NCBI GenBank assembly: GCA_021732995.1
Contig: JAKFWA010000028.1
Coordinates: 62,001-126,000, forward strand
DNA: 64,000 bases
Direction: 5' to 3'
Source: Planctomycetaceae bacterium
GTDB taxonomy: Bacteria; Planctomycetota; Planctomycetia; Planctomycetales; Planctomycetaceae
Of this stretch, positions 10,284-20,004 are shown one piece after another; the first letter of the stretch is position 1; each line of letters starts with the position of its first letter. The translations under genes were made by a program, and so were the position numbers. The notes beneath the pieces were generated by a model. That model was not told where the DNA came from. It saw only the letters and a program-made list of their open reading frames with translations, and did not search any database.

Positions 10284-10865
10284 CTATTCGGCTTCGCGGT
10301 TGAAGTCTTTCTCTTTTGCAGCATCGGCACCGATGGCTTCGCGGAGCTGCTTCGTCGCTGCTTCGACGGTCTTCGATGGTCCCGCCAGCTTGAGGTAGTA
10401 ATAGGGTTTATCTTTGGGCTTGAGCACGATGGTGATCGCGCGGCCGTTCTCCAGTGGAGTCGCCCGGCGACGGAAACTCGGTCCAGCGTAGGTGCCTGTG
10501 AGGTCTGCGAACTCATAGGGACCGCTCGCGGATTCGCCGGTCTTGGTGACGACCTTCACGCTGTCTTTGAACTCGCCCACCCAGCGCGACATGTTTTCCT
10601 TGATGCCGCCACCGGTGAAGGCAGAAACCACCAGCGTCGCGCCTTCGTCGTCACCTTCGACCGCCGGGATGACGAACTGTGCCAGTCGCAGCTTGTTCTC
10701 AGGCTTCTCGGTCTTCCAGGTTTCGGGCAGCTTCAGCGAGAGGTCTTGAATCTTGTGCTCGGTTGTCTTGGTTTCGGGCTTCGCCTTGGGTTCCTCACCG
10801 CTGACCGGCGCCAAGCTGCAGAACGCGAGTGTCAGTGAGGCAACGCATACAGCCGTGATACGCAT
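10284..10865 (-). CDS. Small secreted protein, function unknown
   Basis: 193 residues starting with a signal peptide (MRITAVCVASLTLAFCSLAPVSG). The mature part starts with a Lys/Glu-rich stretch, then LSLKLPETWKTE, a conserved-looking FTGGGIKENMSRW segment and a C-terminal KPYYYLKLAGPSKTVEAA. I recognise no named domain. The layout resembles secreted proteins often met in planctomycete genomes. A TTG start four codons upstream is possible; neither start has a strong ribosome site. It lies 158 bases upstream of moxR on the same strand, so co-transcription is possible. Confidence 0.72.
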   Translation of the reverse strand: MRITAVCVASLTLAFCSLAPVSGEEPKAKPETKTTEHKIQDLSLKLPETWKTEKPENKLRLAQFVIPAVEGDDEGATLVVSAFTGGGIKENMSRWVGEFKDSVKVVTKTGESASGPYEFADLTGTYAGPSFRRRATPLENGRAITIVLKPKDKPYYYLKLAGPSKTVEAATKQLREAIGADAAKEKDFNREAE

Positions 10866-10933
10866 GAGGAGTTCCAATCAAAAGGTCCGCGAAGCCCAAT
10901 AAGAAGTGCGGTTTAACATCTTTGTCAGAGTCT

Positions 10934-10980
10934 GTAGGTCGGACAATCCTGTCCGACAGCCGGACAAGATTGTCCGGCCT
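10934..10980. repeat. Tandem double hairpin repeat
   Basis: Two adjacent palindromes with related arms: GTCGGACA/TGTCCGAC (10938-10957) and GCCGGACAA/TTGTCCGGC (10959-10978). Together they form a double hairpin between two minus-strand genes. No T-run follows, so it is more likely a REP-like element than an intrinsic terminator. Confidence 0.65.
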
Positions 10981-11006
10981 GCTTTCAGTACCTGTTCGAA
11001 GATCCG

Positions 11007-12377
11007 CTAAACGTTGATCTCGAAGCCCTTGCGCTGTTCGCGACCCAGCCACGAGTTCAACGCCTTGTCGTTCGTGATCTGCTCGGTCTTGGCGTCCCAT
11101 TCCAGCTTCGTGTTGAGGCGGATGGCGATGTTGGCGAGGTGGCAGGTGGTCATCGCGCGGTGATGCGACCACACATCGCTGACCGGCTTCTCACGCGACT
11201 TTACGCAGTCCATGAAGTTCTTCATGTGCGTTTCCGGCTTCTTGCCGCCGTAGACCTTTTCGATGGCTCCCTCTGGCAGCGGGTTCGATTTGAGAGCCTC
11301 GACTGGAGCACCCTTCATCGCACCGCGGCTGACATGGAAGCGGCCCTCGGTGCCTTCGAACAACAGGCCGTTTCCGTCCGGCGATTTGCTGACGATGTTC
11401 AGTTCAATGCCATCGGCAAACTGGCATTGAATGTGGAAGGTGTCAGCGGCGTTGTACCGAGTATCCTGCACCGGATAGCCGTCTTTGAAATCGACGGGAT
11501 GATGGAACTCGACGGGAGTGACAGACAGCGGACCGTCCTGCCCGATCGCCCATTGAGCGATGTCGACATGGTGAGCACCCCAGTCGGTCATCTTGCCGCC
11601 CGAGTACTCGTACCACCAGCGGAATTCATAGTGGCAGCGCGAGTTGCCCCAACGTCCACCTTCCTTGAAGCGGTATTCGACCTTGGGAGCCTGTCCCAGC
11701 CACAAGTCCCAGTTCAGCCCCTTCGGAGCTTCCGCAACCGGGATATCCGAACTGGTCGGAGCGCCGCCGATGTCACAGGTTACCTTCTTTAGCTGACCGA
11801 TACGGCCGTCACGAATCATTGCGACGGCGCGGATGAAGTTTTGATTCATCTCGGTGCGCTGCTGAGTGCCGACCTGGAAGACACGCTTCGTCGCGTCCAG
11901 CACCTTGATGATCTGCTTGCCTTCATTGATGGTCAGCGTGAGTGGCTTCTCGCAGTAGATGTCTTTGCCCGCCTGCATGGCCTCGATGGCGATCTTCGAG
12001 TGCCAGTGATCCGGCGTGATGATGGTGACAATGTCGATGTCTTTGCGATCGAGGATCTTGCGGTAGTCCTCATAAGTATCGATTGAGCGATTGACGCCCT
12101 TCTTGGCCTGGGCGTTGGTGCAGATCGTCTTGCCTTCTTCGACATGGTTGGCGTCCACATCGCAGCACGCGGCGACTTCGCCGAAGTTCATCCCGCCGGG
12201 TATCACCTGCTTCCAGCGGTCGCCAGTTCCAATGCAACCAATCACGGGACGTTCGTTGGCACTCTGGTAGCCGAAGGTCAGCGACTGTGAGCTGGTAAAC
12301 CAGTAGGGCATGGTCGCTCCAGCCAGCGCGGCGGCGGACGACTTCACAAATTGGCGGCGTGATTGACGGTGACTCAT
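11007..12377 (-). CDS. Gfo/Idh/MocA family oxidoreductase, Tat-exported
   Basis: 456 residues. The N-terminus has a twin-arginine signal ([16 protein letters not shown]), which predicts export of a folded, cofactor-loaded enzyme. The Rossmann region follows ([11 protein letters not shown]), then [18 protein letters not shown] and the family motif DIYCEKPLT. The C-terminal domain has [19 protein letters not shown], which is common in the planctomycete branch. These enzymes are NAD(P)-dependent sugar or cyclitol dehydrogenases; the substrate cannot be read here. Planctomycetes carry many paralogues. No neighbour points to a pathway. Confidence 0.92.
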   Translation of the reverse strand: MSHRQSRRQFVKSSAAALAGATMPYWFTSSQSLTFGYQSANERPVIGCIGTGDRWKQVIPGGMNFGEVAACCDVDANHVEEGKTICTNAQAKKGVNRSIDTYEDYRKILDRKDIDIVTIITPDHWHSKIAIEAMQAGKDIYCEKPLTLTINEGKQIIKVLDATKRVFQVGTQQRTEMNQNFIRAVAMIRDGRIGQLKKVTCDIGGAPTSSDIPVAEAPKGLNWDLWLGQAPKVEYRFKEGGRWGNSRCHYEFRWWYEYSGGKMTDWGAHHVDIAQWAIGQDGPLSVTPVEFHHPVDFKDGYPVQDTRYNAADTFHIQCQFADGIELNIVSKSPDGNGLLFEGTEGRFHVSRGAMKGAPVEALKSNPLPEGAIEKVYGGKKPETHMKNFMDCVKSREKPVSDVWSHHRAMTTCHLANIAIRLNTKLEWDAKTEQITNDKALNSWLGREQRKGFEINV

Positions 12378-13038
12378 GGGAGCGCTCCTGTAACTGAATC
12401 GAACGCCGAGCCAGTGGCTCGAACCACCGCTCAGTCTAGAGAGGCTTCGTCAAATCCAACAGCAGGAGCGACTCAGGCTGCCGACTCTATTCCGCCATTG
12501 ACGGCAACGCTGAATGCGCGGGTTCGACCGTAACGGTTGTAGCGACTCTCACGACGGTGTCGGTTGTTGCAATTTTGTGCACCACTACCGACGTGATGGC
12601 AATAGCGATGGTTGCGCGCCTTTCGCGCTTACCGATTTGCGCTGGAGTGCGGCGAGTACATATCACAACAGTTCTATCCATCGTCCGAGCTGTGTGGCGT
12701 GTGCTGCAAGTTCGCGCAATTACTGATCAGAGGGAAGCAGAATAACACGCCTCGAAATTGCGGCAGGTCGAAAACCTATGTGCGACACAACCGGCGCAAC
12801 GCCAACCGCAGGAATTGGAGGGTGTTGAGTTGTGAGAAAGTCATCGCGTTCGACTTGCACAACTCTCAGTTCGATTCTGCGGATGTTGCTGAAGGTACTC
12901 CGGCACATGGGCCTGTTGTCGCGGGGATCTGATCATAGCAGGGACCGGCTGTGATTCGATGCCTATGGAGCCCTTCACCTGTTCCCGCCACGCCGTCTGC
13001 GAAGACCGTGCGCGCCAACATTGCAGAGGAGACCTGCC
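12378..13038. other. Divergent intergenic region (661 bp), no gene supported
   Basis: Lies between the divergent oxidoreductase and RTX genes. Several reading frames of 60-106 codons overlap on both strands. None has a ribosome site, a signal sequence or a recognisable product. The length suggests room for regulation of the RTX gene, but I see no clear promoter or operator. Confidence 0.45.
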
Positions 13039-16000
13039 GTGGCCATTCGTCCGTGGTTAGAGAATCTACGCAGTCGCTTATCATCTACCCGCAAACGCTC
13101 ATCCCTGAAGCTGCAGGATCGGGCGTCCGCAATTCATCACGTCGAATCGCACGAAGACCGTGCGATGCTGACGTCAACGCTGCTGTTTCTCGCCGGCGAA
13201 TTGCAGGTCCTCACTGATGCGAACGAGAACGTCACGGTTCGTCAGGACCCGTCGAACGCCAATCGGGTTCAAGTGCTGATTAACGGCACCGCTTCGGCCG
13301 CGTTGCCGAATCTCGCTCCTTCACAAGTTCAGTCGCTGGTAGTCAGCACTGGCGATGCCGAGAACACGGTCGACGTCAGCGGACTCAACGCAGCCGCTTT
13401 CACGAACCTGGCGTCGATTACGATCGACACTGGCAACGGTAATGACGTTATCACCGGCAGCGATGACTTTGCCGAGAACATTGACGCGGGTGACGGAAAT
13501 GACGCCGTCGATGGCCGCGGAGGAAATGATACACTTGATGGCGGCAACGGTGACGACACAGTCATCGGTGGTCTCGGAAGCGACAGTATTCTTGGTGGCG
13601 ACGGCCTCGATAATGTCGCCGGTGGCGATGGGAATGATACTATCGACGCGGGCGACGGGAATGACGCCGTGTCGGGTGGAGTCGGCAACGACTCGATCAA
13701 CGGCGGCGACGGACTGGACACCATCAGCGGTGGCACGGGCGGCGACTTCATCAGCAGCGATCTCGGTAACGACAGCGTCAACGGTGACGCTGGCGACGAT
13801 ACGATTTTTGGCGGCGGAGGGAACGACGCGCTGTCCGGCGACACCGGAAATGACCTGGTCACCGGTAATGGCGGGCAGGATGTGATCAGCGGCGGTGACG
13901 GCAACGACACCCTCGAAGGTAGCGCGGGCAATGACAGCCTGACCGGCGAACTTGGCGACGACTCGATCGGCGGTGGTCTGGACAATGACACCCAGATTGG
14001 TGGCAATGGCAACGACACCATGTTCGGTGGCGGTGGCAATGACACCATGTTCGGCGACGGTTTGAATCTGATCAGCCAGGACACCGGCAATGACCTGATC
14101 TTCGGCAACAGCGGCGATGACACGATTATCGGTGGACGAGGCGCTGACACCATGAGTGGTGACGCGGGACTCGACCTGGTGCGCAGCACATTTGTTGATG
14201 AGACCCTGCCGCCTGCTCCACCTGCTCCTCCGACTCCTCCGGCCCCACCACCACCACAGCCATCGGGGGGAGCGACTATTCAGGTTTTGGGCCCCGCTAT
14301 CGCGACAACCAATGGCGGCAACCTGGGGACGACCGCGACCCTGACGTTCGGCGCCGGTGATGGCAGTCTCGCTGTTACGGTAAACTCTGCTGGTGCGGTA
14401 GGTAGCACCCTGTTTGACCCGTTGGGGCCGACTTATGGTGTGGGAGATCCTTCGTTCATCGACCAGTACCTGTTGAGATTTGGTAACGGAGCTCAGACGA
14501 CGCTGACCGCTCCAGGAACTGCCACGATGACGGGAACGGCAACCGAAGCGCGGAGTAGCTTTACGCAGGGCGGTTTGAATTTCGCTCTCGTACAGACGGT
14601 CGGTCGGCTGGATAACGCGGGCGGCACACTGATTGGTGCGCTGCTGACTCAAACGTACACAATTACTAATCCGGGTAATACGGCGGTTTCGTTTGATATT
14701 ACTCGTTACACGGACTACCACCTCACAAACTATCCGACTGTGCAGAATGACGGTGGTGGTTTGATCTTCGATGCGAACGGTGTGCAGGTCTTCTTTGAGA
14801 GCACCAATACGATTACGCCTGGTAGCTCCAACGCCTTTGTAGGTGTTACCGGTGTTGGCGGTGATGTTATCACCAGCAATCGCTTCTGGTTGGCGGACTT
14901 GTTCGTCGTTGACCCGGCGGGGCCACTGCCGGACACAATCGCCGGTGACACGAACAACGACGGAATTGTGGACGTTCCAACCATCGACAATCGCATCGCG
15001 TTGCGGAACCAGTTCACGCTGGCCGCGGGCGCAACGACAACCTACACGTCGCACACTCCCTTCGGCACGGTGATTTCGCTGCCCCAGAATGTAGGTCCGA
15101 CGGGAACCGCCGATTCCGGGACGACGTTCGCCGACACGCCTGTCACGGTGGACGTGGTGTCGAACGACAGCGATTCAGATGGCGTGCTCGACTATAGCAC
15201 GGTCTCGATCGCCACGTCACCGGCGAATGGTTCCGCGATCAGCCTCGGTAACGGCCTGATAGTTTATACTCCAAATCCTGGTTTCACTGGAACTGATACT
15301 TTCACCTATACCGTGGAAGATAATGACGGTGTGGCAACCTCGCCGATCACCGTTACGATTACGGTTAACCAGGGTGCGGACAATGTCGGCGACCAGTTGA
15401 GCGGTGACAGTGAAGACGACACCCTGATTGGCAGTCGCGGCAATGACCTGCTGGTCGGTGATCTGGGTAATGACCTGATTCAGGGACTGGGCGGCAACGA
15501 CACCATCTACGGTGGAGCGGGTAACGACACGATCGAAGGCGGCGACGGAGTGGACTCGCTGTTCGGTCAGGGTGGCAACGATTCGCTCAACGGTGGCGAT
15601 GGCGACGACGTGCTGTATTGGAAGGGCTTCGGTCAGGGCAATGATACTCTGAACGGCGCGAACGGTCAGGACGGTGTGCAGGTTCTTGGAGATGGATCGG
15701 GAAATGCCTACACAGTCGGTCAGACTACGGATGGTCTGTTGACGGTGACTGAATCGACTCATCGCCTGGTAATTGCGGACCTGACTCCTGAAGTCACAGT
15801 CGGTGGCGGTGGTGGCGATGACTCGATCTCGCTGGGCGACTTGAGCAAACTCGGCATCGGGCTGCTGACCGTCAATGGCGATCTGGGTAACGACTTCATC
15901 GACTCTACCAATGCCTCCTACGGCAAACTGGGTGTCCGGATCAATGGCGGCGGCGGAGATGATACTCTCACCGGCAGCAATTCCGCCGAGATTATCAACG

Positions 16001-16764
16001 GCGATGACGGTGCGGATATTGTGACCGCCCGTGCGGGTGATGATACCATTGATGGCGGTGCCGGCACGGATATCATCAACGCTGGCGACGGCAATGATTC
16101 TGTCGCTGGTGGAAGCGAAAACGACACTATCGTCGGTGGAGCCGGCAACGACTCAATCGATGGCGGGTTCGATGATGACTCGATCACTGCCGGGGACGGT
16201 AACGATACCGTTCAAGGCGGGTTCGGAAACGACTCGATCTCCGGCGAATTGGGTAATGACTCGCTGGCGGGCGGCATCGGTTCCGACTTCCTCTCGGGTG
16301 GCTTCGGAAACGACACACTCGATGGCGGCCGCAACGATGACACGCTGAGTGGTGAGGCCGGTAATGACCGCCTGGTGGGCGATCATGGTAACGACGTGAT
16401 CGGTGGTAGCTCAGGTGATGACACGATCGTCGGCGGAGATGGTAACGACACGATCTCCGGTGGTATTGGTCGTGATCTGATCTCTGGTGGAGACGGTAAC
16501 GACTTCATCCACGGCGATTCCGCGGCTGATCCGTCGCAGGGCGACAAGGACACGCTGATCGGCGGCGACGGTAACGACACGCTGGTGGGCGGTCTGCAGT
16601 CCGACGTTCTGCTCGGACAGCAGGGTGACGACTACCTCGGCGGTCAGGGCGGAACGGATCTCGGAGCCACGGGTGGGGGTTCGGACATCTTGAGCAGCGT
16701 GGAAGTTATCGATGAAACTTACACGTTGAGCCCGGCCTTGCTGGCCGCGTTGAACGGGACATGA
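13039..16764 (+). CDS. Large RTX-repeat calcium-binding surface or secreted protein
   Basis: 1241 residues. The GTG at 13039 is chosen because AGAGGAG lies just upstream. The N-terminus is basic, then reads HHVESHEDRAMLTSTL, matching the EDR-type motif that starts many large planctomycete surface proteins and that I take for an export signal. Order of parts: RTX block 1 (about residues 128-380, GGxGxDxUx nonapeptides), a Pro-rich linker (PPAPPAPPTPPAPPPPQP), a roughly 270-residue beta-rich region without RTX, an Ig-like domain (VYTPNPGFTGTDTFTYTVEDN), then RTX block 2 to near the end. RTX repeats fold into calcium-bound beta rolls outside the cell. No protease, lipase or hemolysin catalytic motif was seen, so adhesion or structure is more likely than toxicity. 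No type I secretion genes are nearby. Confidence 0.88.
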   Translation: MAIRPWLENLRSRLSSTRKRSSLKLQDRASAIHHVESHEDRAMLTSTLLFLAGELQVLTDANENVTVRQDPSNANRVQVLINGTASAALPNLAPSQVQSLVVSTGDAENTVDVSGLNAAAFTNLASITIDTGNGNDVITGSDDFAENIDAGDGNDAVDGRGGNDTLDGGNGDDTVIGGLGSDSILGGDGLDNVAGGDGNDTIDAGDGNDAVSGGVGNDSINGGDGLDTISGGTGGDFISSDLGNDSVNGDAGDDTIFGGGGNDALSGDTGNDLVTGNGGQDVISGGDGNDTLEGSAGNDSLTGELGDDSIGGGLDNDTQIGGNGNDTMFGGGGNDTMFGDGLNLISQDTGNDLIFGNSGDDTIIGGRGADTMSGDAGLDLVRSTFVDETLPPAPPAPPTPPAPPPPQPSGGATIQVLGPAIATTNGGNLGTTATLTFGAGDGSLAVTVNSAGAVGSTLFDPLGPTYGVGDPSFIDQYLLRFGNGAQTTLTAPGTATMTGTATEARSSFTQGGLNFALVQTVGRLDNAGGTLIGALLTQTYTITNPGNTAVSFDITRYTDYHLTNYPTVQNDGGGLIFDANGVQVFFESTNTITPGSSNAFVGVTGVGGDVITSNRFWLADLFVVDPAGPLPDTIAGDTNNDGIVDVPTIDNRIALRNQFTLAAGATTTYTSHTPFGTVISLPQNVGPTGTADSGTTFADTPVTVDVVSNDSDSDGVLDYSTVSIATSPANGSAISLGNGLIVYTPNPGFTGTDTFTYTVEDNDGVATSPITVTITVNQGADNVGDQLSGDSEDDTLIGSRGNDLLVGDLGNDLIQGLGGNDTIYGGAGNDTIEGGDGVDSLFGQGGNDSLNGGDGDDVLYWKGFGQGNDTLNGANGQDGVQVLGDGSGNAYTVGQTTDGLLTVTESTHRLVIADLTPEVTVGGGGGDDSISLGDLSKLGIGLLTVNGDLGNDFIDSTNASYGKLGVRINGGGGDDTLTGSNSAEIINGDDGADIVTARAGDDTIDGGAGTDIINAGDGNDSVAGGSENDTIVGGAGNDSIDGGFDDDSITAGDGNDTVQGGFGNDSISGELGNDSLAGGIGSDFLSGGFGNDTLDGGRNDDTLSGEAGNDRLVGDHGNDVIGGSSGDDTIVGGDGNDTISGGIGRDLISGGDGNDFIHGDSAADPSQGDKDTLIGGDGNDTLVGGLQSDVLLGQQGDDYLGGQGGTDLGATGGGSDILSSVEVIDETYTLSPALLAALNGT
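13423..14180 (+). repeat. RTX nonapeptide repeat block 1
   Basis: In-frame 27-base units coding GGxGxDxUx, for example GGDGNDTIDAGDGNDAVSGG. About two dozen degenerate copies. Confidence 0.85.
15385..16660 (+). repeat. RTX nonapeptide repeat block 2
   Basis: A second and longer set of the same units, interrupted near 15650-15900 by a non-repetitive insert of about 80 residues (TVGQTTDGLLTVTESTHRLV). Calcium binding is inferred from the consensus. Confidence 0.85.
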
Positions 16765-16788
16765 TCTCTTCAACGGATCAGTAAAAGA

Positions 16789-16823
16789 AAAAGAGCCAGA
16801 GGTGACATGCCTCTGGCTCTTTT
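16789..16823. terminator. Bidirectional terminator between RTX gene and trxB
   Basis: A perfect 14-bp stem (16789-16802 with 16810-16823) and a 7-base loop, A-rich on the left and T-rich on the right, placed between two convergent genes. It should work in both directions. Confidence 0.9.
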
Positions 16824-16865
16824 CATTTTGCAGCAGGTTGCCGGGAACGGCGTTCGCGGAGTTGG

Positions 16866-17918
16866 TTACTCAAAACCCTTGGCGGCGAGCCAGCGCTCGG
16901 CGTCGAGGGCGGCCATGCAGCCTGTACCGGCAGCGGTGATTGCCTGGCGGTAGTAGTCGTCTGCAACGTCGCCTGCCGCAAAAACACCTTCAATGCTGGT
17001 GTTCGTGCGCTGAGGAGTCGTCCAGACGAGGTAACCCTTCTCGTTGGTCTTGAGTTGTCCTTTCAAGAAGTCCGTATTCGGAGTGTGGCCGATAGCGGCG
17101 AAGTAGCCGGTGCACTCCACGGTTTCTTTCTTGTTTGGGTCGTTGGCATTGCGGAGTCGTACTCCGGTAACGCCGCTGGCATCATCGCCCAGGACTTCGT
17201 CCACGACCGAGTTCCACTTCACTTCGACCTTCGGGTTCTCGATGACGCGCTGAGCCATGATTTTGCTCGCTCGGAACGAATCGCGGCGATGGACGATGTA
17301 GACCTTCGAGGCAGTTTTTGTCAGATATGATGCTTCTTCCATCGCACTATCGCCGCCGCCTACGACCACCAGCGGCTTATTGCGGAAGCGTGGCAGACCG
17401 CCGTCGCAGACGGCGCATGCCGAAACGCCACGGTTTTTGAAAGTCTTCTCGGAATCGAGTCCCAGATAGTTCGCCCGTGCTCCGGTGGCAATGATGACTG
17501 ACAGAGCTTCGATCGACTTCCCGCCGGAGGTTTTCAGCTTGAATGGATGTTGCGACAACGCGATTTCAGTGACATCTTCGCTGACGATACGCGTCCCGAA
17601 ATTGACCGCTTGTTGACGCATCAGCTCCATCAGCTCGGGACCGCTGACGCCGTGCCCACCATGGTCACTCATCATCCCTCGACGCTCCTTGGAGATTGCC
17701 GAGTCGAGGTAGGCTGCCATGTTACCAGCCGGGAAGCCCGGGTAGTTTTCAACTTCGGTCGTGATCATTAGTTGGCCGAGTGGGGGGCGCCCCATATCCC
17801 AGTTTTCCTGAGTAAACTCGCCCTCGACCATGAGTGGATTCAAACTTGCTCGGGCGGCGTAGATGGCGGCGGCTAATCCTGACGGGCCAGACCCGATGAT
17901 GACAACTTTCTCTGCCAC
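16866..17918 (-). CDS. trxB: Thioredoxin reductase
   Basis: 350 residues. Flavoenzyme that passes electrons from NADPH to thioredoxin in the cytoplasm. FAD motif [19 protein letters not shown] at the start, redox pair CAVC (Cys168, Cys171), NADPH motif [12 protein letters not shown], and the closing FAD motif [31 protein letters not shown]. The GTG at 17918 is chosen because AAAGGA precedes it and the fold begins immediately; the 27-codon extension upstream looks non-coding. Compared with E. coli TrxB there is an insert of about 25-28 residues near 64-91 ([20 protein letters not shown]). trxA is 4.5 kb away, so the pair is not an operon. Confidence 0.95.
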   Translation of the reverse strand: MAEKVVIIGSGPSGLAAAIYAARASLNPLMVEGEFTQENWDMGRPPLGQLMITTEVENYPGFPAGNMAAYLDSAISKERRGMMSDHGGHGVSGPELMELMRQQAVNFGTRIVSEDVTEIALSQHPFKLKTSGGKSIEALSVIIATGARANYLGLDSEKTFKNRGVSACAVCDGGLPRFRNKPLVVVGGGDSAMEEASYLTKTASKVYIVHRRDSFRASKIMAQRVIENPKVEVKWNSVVDEVLGDDASGVTGVRLRNANDPNKKETVECTGYFAAIGHTPNTDFLKGQLKTNEKGYLVWTTPQRTNTSIEGVFAAGDVADDYYRQAITAAGTGCMAALDAERWLAAKGFE

Positions 17919-18073
17919 GTGAGATCCTTTCGAGGCATGTGTTAAGCGATTCAGACGGTTGCATGGGCGAACCATACTGCCCGGTTTCCGCAGCGACAAT
18001 GCGCGGTCGGGCCCGTGAATCTGCGGATTCTACGCTGGAAGAACGTGCCAAAGCGGGATTTTGGAAGCCGCGA

Positions 18074-18101
18074 TTGCGTCCCTTTGAGCGGTCCCTAGAA
18101 T
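18074..18101 (+). promoter_or_regulatory. Candidate sigma70-type promoter of sufE
   Basis: TTGCGT (18074-18079), a 16-base spacer, then TAGAAT (18096-18101), about 70 bases ahead of the sufE start. The -10 context CCTAGAAT is the same as that of the trxA promoter. Confidence 0.5.
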
Positions 18102-18173
18102 TCAGGCAGAGGTTTTGAACAATTTACGCAACACTTTCTGTCGAAAATCCTCGCTGAGGAAAAGGCTGATCCC

Positions 18174-18620
18174 GTGAGTTCGTCATCATCCATGAGCATC
18201 GAAGATCTGATCGCTGAGTTTGAGGACTTGGGCGACTGGGAATCGCGCTGCGATTACCTGATCGATCTGGGGGGTGAGCTGCCCAGCATGCCCGAGAGTC
18301 TGAAGACGGAAGAGAACCGAGTTCACGGCTGTCAAAGCAATGTGTGGATGGTTGCAAAAGTGTCCGAAGATGCCGAGCGAAACATTGAGCTGACTGCTGA
18401 CAGCGACGCGATGATCGTCAAGGGGCTGCTGGCGGTGATTCTGCTCGCCTACAACGGGCGGACAGCTCGCCAGATTCTGGAGACGGATATCCAAGCTATC
18501 TTCGCCAAGTTGGGCCTGAATCGGCATCTCGGCATGGCGCGACGAAACGGCCTTGCGGGCATGGTGAAGCGTGTTCGAGCCTTCGCGGCTGAGGCACTCG
18601 CAACGAACCAGCCGGATTGA
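18174..18620 (+). CDS. sufE: SufE-family sulfur acceptor
   Basis: 148 residues. SufE takes persulfide from the cysteine desulfurase SufS and stimulates it for Fe-S cluster assembly. The active cysteine is Cys53 in VHGCQSNVW; DLGDWESRCDYLIDLG and LGLNRHLGMARRNGLAGMV are typical of the family. The GTG at 18174 is preferred because AAGG lies 8 bases upstream; the ATG at 18192 is the alternative. The next gene in the same direction, after 96 bases, is its partner sufS. Confidence 0.93.
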   Translation: MSSSSSMSIEDLIAEFEDLGDWESRCDYLIDLGGELPSMPESLKTEENRVHGCQSNVWMVAKVSEDAERNIELTADSDAMIVKGLLAVILLAYNGRTARQILETDIQAIFAKLGLNRHLGMARRNGLAGMVKRVRAFAAEALATNQPD

Positions 18621-18716
18621 TTGCCGTGTCATACTGCTTGCCAGACACTGGGCATACCGCTCGGATGTCATCGCTCGCCGGGTTGGTGGGTGCGAGTGGC
18701 ATCGAGCTTTGGGATC

Positions 18717-19979
18717 ATGACTACCGATTTATCACCACTTGATGTGGCTGCCGTTCGTCGGGATTTCCCGATTCTGAATCGACCGTTGGAAACTGGACGG
18801 TCGCGCTTGGGGCAACTGCCCGTCTTTTTGGACAGCGGGGCGAGTGCCCAGAAGCCGCAGTGCGTCATCGACAAGGAACGCGAGGTCGAAGAACGCTACT
18901 ACGCGAACGCTTATCGCGGGGTCTACTACTTCGGGGCGCGGGTCGATGAGGAACTTGAGGCTGCCCGGCAGAAGGTGGCTCAGTTCATTGGGGCACCTCA
19001 ATGTGAGTCCGTGATTTTCACCGCCGGATCGACCATGTCGATCAACATGGTGGCTCGCGGCTGGGGCAGCAAGTTCCTGCACGCCGGGGACGAAGTGCTC
19101 ATCACGGAGATGGAGCATCACGCGAACATCGTCCCGTGGCAGTTGATTTGTGCTGAACGCGGTGCCCGTTTGCGCTGGTTGCCGATCAACGCTGAGCGAA
19201 CGCTCGACATGAAAATGCTGGACGAGCTGCTGACCCCCAAGACGAAGCTGGTAGCAGTCACTGCGATGTCTAACGTCCTTGGGACGATCAACCCGATCGA
19301 TGAACTGACTCGACGTGCTCATGCTGTCGGAGCCGTCATCGCGGTTGATGCAGCTCAATCGGTGCCGCATCTGAAAGTGGACGTCACGCGATCGGATATC
19401 GACTTTCTGTCGTTTTCGGGGCACAAGCTGTACGGGCCGAGCGGCGTGGGCGTGCTTTACGGACGTCACGAACTGCTGACCGACATGAATCCGTTCATGG
19501 GCGGCGGCCATATGATCGAGCGTGTCTACAAGACGCATTCCACCTGGAGTGAGCCGCCCGCGAAGTTCGAAGCCGGAACGCTGCCGATCGTGCAGGCGAT
19601 CTCACTGGGGACGGCAATCGACTATGTGAACAACGTGGGGCTGGAACGAATCCATGCTCACGAAGCGGACCTGCTGGCCTACGCGCATCGGCGTCTGGGC
19701 GAGATTCCTGGGCTCACGATTCATGGTCCTCGACCGGAGGACAAGGGAGCGATTTGCAGCTTCACGATCGCCAACGCTCACCCGGAAGACTTGGCTAACC
19801 TGCTCGACCTGCGAGGTGTTTTCGTGCGGCATGGCCACCACTGCGCGATGCCGCTGCACGATATTCTCGGCGTACCCGCAACGGTTCGCGCGAGCTTCGC
19901 GATGTACAACACGCGCGAGGAAGTTGATTCGCTGGTCGCAGCAATTCACGCGGCGCTGGAGAAGCTCAAACGCAACTGA
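18717..19979 (+). CDS. sufS: Cysteine desulfurase SufS
   Basis: 420 residues. PLP enzyme that removes sulfur from cysteine for Fe-S clusters. The PLP lysine is Lys237 in SFSGHKLYGPSG; the persulfide cysteine is Cys376 in RHGHHCAMPLH, the SufS (group II) form. TEMEHHANIVPWQ and DAAQSVPHLKVDV are family hallmarks. The ATG at 18717 starts the homologous region; an upstream in-frame extension overlaps the gap after sufE and is not supported. It forms a two-gene unit with sufE. sufB, sufC and sufD are not in the window. Confidence 0.95.
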   Translation: MTTDLSPLDVAAVRRDFPILNRPLETGRSRLGQLPVFLDSGASAQKPQCVIDKEREVEERYYANAYRGVYYFGARVDEELEAARQKVAQFIGAPQCESVIFTAGSTMSINMVARGWGSKFLHAGDEVLITEMEHHANIVPWQLICAERGARLRWLPINAERTLDMKMLDELLTPKTKLVAVTAMSNVLGTINPIDELTRRAHAVGAVIAVDAAQSVPHLKVDVTRSDIDFLSFSGHKLYGPSGVGVLYGRHELLTDMNPFMGGGHMIERVYKTHSTWSEPPAKFEAGTLPIVQAISLGTAIDYVNNVGLERIHAHEADLLAYAHRRLGEIPGLTIHGPRPEDKGAICSFTIANAHPEDLANLLDLRGVFVRHGHHCAMPLHDILGVPATVRASFAMYNTREEVDSLVAAIHAALEKLKRN

Positions 19980-20004
19980 TCAGGCACAGCTTTGGCAGCC
20001 AGTA

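Noticed and set aside
12487-12681. 64-codon frame on the minus strand, Thr/Val/Ala-rich
   Set aside because: No ribosome site, no signal, overlapped by other equally long frames. Could be a small protein but nothing supports it.
13321-15054. 577-codon open frame antisense to the RTX gene
   Set aside because: It is a by-product of the 27-base RTX repeats, which keep the opposite frame free of stops. It has no ribosome site or domain.
13423-16660. Tandem repeats resembling a CRISPR array
   Set aside because: Units are 27-base in-frame codons for RTX nonapeptides, degenerate and without unique spacers.
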